A DNA stretch of 64,000 bases from JAICYJ01 sp963737445 (GTDB lineage Bacteria > Actinomycetota > Thermoleophilia > Gaiellales > JAICJC01): contig CAVTSO010000019.1 in assembly GCA_963737445.1 (NCBI GenBank), positions 1-64,000 of the forward strand. Reading direction: 5' to 3'. Within the stretch, counting starts at the first letter, position 1, and the number at the start of each line of letters is the position of its first letter. The notes beneath the pieces are model-generated. The model made no database searches and was not told the origin of the DNA. It worked only from the letters and a program-made list of their open reading frames with translations. The position numbers and the translations under genes were made by a program. Shown here one piece after another: positions 61,720 to 64,000 of the stretch.

Positions 61720-62389
61720 CAGTTCACTTTGGCAGCACCGTCGGACGGGAGCGCCCTCCGGCAACGGCGAATCGGAGACTTCATGCGCCTAGCCGAGTGT
61801 TCTCGATCCACCCAGCGATCCCAGGGAACTCCTATCTCGTAAACCGCTCGGCGATGACGGACGGACTGCGAGGCTGGCCCAGGCCGGAATTTTCTGCGAA
61901 AGCGTCTCCACCAACACCTCCTGCTGCCCGCCCGCGCCGCGATGAGGATGTCTGCCGGAAACGAGCCACCCACGGATGTGACCGAGTGCAACTCAGAGCG
62001 TAGTGTCCGTCCGCCCGAGCGCTGAAGAGGCGGCCAGCGTCGCCGGCGGCGAGGTCGTAGACTCAGCTAGTGATCCTCCGCGAGTCGTGGCGTTCAGGAG
62101 CCTTCCGAAGACCGCCGTCGGGGTGTCAGGGTGTGTCCTGATGGAGATCCAGGATCCGCAGCACGCGAGGACGCGTGATGGGCTTACTTCGCTTCCAGGT
62201 GGTGGGTGACGGCTCGGCCCGCACCGATGCCCCGCCGAGGCACTCGGCGCGAGGATGGTCGGCGTGGGCCCGACAACGCTCGGTGGAAAGGGAGATGACG
62301 ACGGCGATCAAGGAAGCGGCTCCGCGCCCCTTGGCCGCAGACACGCTCGTCGCCGACCGCGGCGGCCGGCGCGACCCGTGGGTCGAGTC
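61720..62389. other. 670-bp stretch with no convincing gene
   Basis: Only fragmentary frames. Just before the GH15 gene, an ATG at 62295 opens 32 codons that end in an ATGA overlap with the GH15 start (MTTAIKEAAPRPLAADTLVA and on). The overlap makes it a possible leader peptide, but there is no other support. Confidence 0.4.
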
Positions 62390-64000
62390 ATGAGCGCCGA
62401 CACGCCGGATATGGAACGCGAACCGCAGAGTGCCGCGGCGCCTTCGCCGTTCCCGCCGATCGCCGACTACGGGTTCCTCTCCGACTGCCACACGGGTGCG
62501 CTGGTCGCACCCGACGGGGCGATCGACTGGCTCTGCATACCCTCGTTCGACGCGCCCAGCGTCTTCGGGAGCCTGCTTGACCGCCGAGCCGGCTTCTTTC
62601 GCTTCGCGCCGTTTGGCGTCAACCACCCACCCGCGCGCGCCTATGAGCCGGGAACGAACGTCCTCGTGACGACATGGAGGACGCCCTCCGGATGGATCGT
62701 CGTTCGCGACGCACTGACGATGGGGCCTCGGGAGCACCCCGACTCGGTCACGCCGCATACGCGGCCACCGGCGGACGATGATGCCGATCATATGCTGGTG
62801 CGGACGGTCGAGTGCCTCGCCGGTGAGGTCGAGGTCGACCTCGTCTGCGAGCCGGTGTTCGATTACGGACGCACGGCCGCCGAATGGACACTGGTCGAGG
62901 GCGATCTCCACACGGCGGACGCGAGCGGCGCCGGCCAGACCATCCGCCTGGGGTCGGACCTCGCACTCGGGATCGAAGACAATCGCGCACGGGCCCGGCA
63001 CGTGCTCGGCCCAGGAGACCGCGCGTACTGCGCCCTCTCCTGGGCCGAAGGGCTTGCCGTCCCCAAGGACGTGGAAGACGCCGACGCGAAGATCGCCGCC
63101 ACCACCCGCTTCTGGCGTGGCTGGCTAGGGCGGGCACGGCTGCCCGACCACCGCTTCAGCCACCTCCTGCAGCGCTCGGCACTGACGATCAAAGGCCTTA
63201 CCTACATGCCCACCGGAGCCACGGTGGCGGCGCTCACCACCTCCCTGCCCGAAACGCCGGGCGGCGAGCGCAACTGGGACTACCGCTACACGTGGATGCG
63301 CGACACGACGTTCACGCTGCAGGCGCTGCACTGGATGAATCTCGACTGGGAGGCCGACGAGTTCATGCAGTTCGTCGCCGACGTTGAGCCGACCGAAGAC
63401 GGCTCATTGCAGATCATGTACGGGATCGACGGCCGGCGCGACCTCACCGAGTCGACGCGAGATGATCTCTCAGGATACGCGGGAGCACGACCGGTGCGGA
63501 TCGGCAACGGCGCCTTCGACCAGCGCCAAAACGACGTCTACGGCGCCGTGCTCGATTCGATCCTGCTCCACACGCGTCGCAGCAAGCGGCTGCCTCGCCG
63601 GCTCTGGCCTATCGTCGAGTCACAGGCGCAGTGCGCCACCGAGGCTTGGCGCGAGCCCGACCAGGGCATCTGGGAAGCGCGCGGCGCACCGCAGCACTAT
63701 GTGTCCTCGAAGCTGATGGGCTGGGTTGCTCTCGACCGCGCCGCGAAGCTCGCCGAGATCCGCGGCGACCCGAAGCTGCAAGCGACCTGGCGCGACACCG
63801 CGGAGGAGATCCGGGCCGACATCCTCGAGCACGGCGTCTCCGAGGAAGGCGTACTCCGCCAGCACTACGCAACCGACGCGTTGGATGCCTCGACGCTCCT
63901 GGCGCCGCTCTTCGGCTTCCTGCCCCCGACCGACGAGCGGCTCCGAAACACCGTGCTCGCTATCAACGAGGAGCTGACCGAGCACGGATTCGTTCTTCGC
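62390..64000 (+). CDS. GH15 family glycoside hydrolase (glucoamylase/trehalase type), runs off window
   Basis: 537 residues visible from ATG 62390, 3' end missing. N-terminal beta-sandwich domain: IADYGFLSDCHTGALVAPDG, AIDWLCIPSFDAPSVFGSLL. The (alpha/alpha)6 barrel begins with TGATVAALTTSLPETPGGER, then NWDYRYTWMRDTTFTLQALH, the family's most conserved segment, and later GAVLDSILLHTRR and WGxx-like EAWREPDQGIWEARGAPQHY with a catalytic Glu candidate in the G-I-W-E motif. No signal peptide. Actinobacterial members of this cytosolic type include trehalases. The ATGA overlap with the preceding mini-frame is noted. Confidence 0.9.
   Translation, partial: MSADTPDMEREPQSAAAPSPFPPIADYGFLSDCHTGALVAPDGAIDWLCIPSFDAPSVFGSLLDRRAGFFRFAPFGVNHPPARAYEPGTNVLVTTWRTPSGWIVVRDALTMGPREHPDSVTPHTRPPADDDADHMLVRTVECLAGEVEVDLVCEPVFDYGRTAAEWTLVEGDLHTADASGAGQTIRLGSDLALGIEDNRARARHVLGPGDRAYCALSWAEGLAVPKDVEDADAKIAATTRFWRGWLGRARLPDHRFSHLLQRSALTIKGLTYMPTGATVAALTTSLPETPGGERNWDYRYTWMRDTTFTLQALHWMNLDWEADEFMQFVADVEPTEDGSLQIMYGIDGRRDLTESTRDDLSGYAGARPVRIGNGAFDQRQNDVYGAVLDSILLHTRRSKRLPRRLWPIVESQAQCATEAWREPDQGIWEARGAPQHYVSSKLMGWVALDRAAKLAEIRGDPKLQATWRDTAEEIRADILEHGVSEEGVLRQHYATDALDASTLLAPLFGFLPPTDERLRNTVLAINEELTEHGFVLR

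Noticed and set aside
62126..63001. 291-aa minus-strand frame over the GH15 start.
   Set aside because: Antisense to conserved GH15 sequence; composition typical of a GC-rich shadow.

Overview
High-GC (roughly 70%) chromosomal DNA of an actinobacterium, most probably a deep-branching Thermoleophilia-like lineage. The grounds are the codon bias, frequent GTG starts, actinobacterial-type LexA boxes, an Rv2578c-type radical SAM protein, a phosphoribosyltransferase-hydrolase fusion and a HAD-GH65 fusion. The class is inferred from gene content and not proved.

Layout. (1) 1-3343, minus strand: an overlapping operon of a metallophosphoesterase, a cyclic 2,3-diphosphoglycerate synthetase, a 2-phosphoglycerate kinase and a GlpX-type fructose-1,6-bisphosphatase. 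This amounts to a cyclic 2,3-diphosphoglycerate (cDPG) pathway, known mainly from methanogens. (2) 3.4-6.1 kb: a small nuclease-fold protein coupled to hpt, a LexA-box radical SAM gene and PspA. (3) 6.05-8.4 kb: cytochrome c maturation genes (a CcmI-like protein and a frameshifted ccmF). (4) 8.4-28.8 kb: a block of stress and carbohydrate genes lying between ccmF and its natural upstream partner ccmE (28.8-29.2 kb). The junctions carry a 17-bp direct repeat that is part of the ccmE 3' end. Inside are decayed acs and ATP-grasp genes, a phosphoribosyltransferase-hydrolase fusion, HAD-GH65, two universal stress proteins, GT4, PEP synthase, Hsp20, NAD synthetase, SPFH, a NodB deacetylase, inositol monophosphatase and a PfkB kinase. 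(5) 29.2-31.8 kb: LysE exporter, AlkZ-like winged-helix protein, glyoxalase. (6) 32.3-35.3 kb: zinc/manganese ABC importer with a divergent Fur-family regulator. (7) 35.7-44.4 kb: DmpA-type peptidase, cyclic-nucleotide sensor and a ureide/hydantoin catabolic group (allantoate amidohydrolase, allantoinase, Asp/Glu-type racemase, alcohol dehydrogenase, TudS-related protein). (8) 44.5-48.4 kb: PHP phosphoesterase, TypA, class III cyclase. (9) 48.5-64 kb: subtilase with seven C-terminal repeats, two PH-domain membrane proteins, an AAA-type ATPase with an inverted-repeat operator, a LexA-box mini-gene, methyltransferase, FN3-glycosidase, DUF5996 protein and a GH15 glucoamylase/trehalase that runs off the end.

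At least eight otherwise recognisable genes carry frameshifts. Single indels in ccmF, the subtilase and one PH protein could be sequence errors. acs, the ATP-grasp gene and a SnoaL fragment have also lost whole segments and look genuinely decayed. Most decay lies in or next to the 8.4-28.8 kb block.
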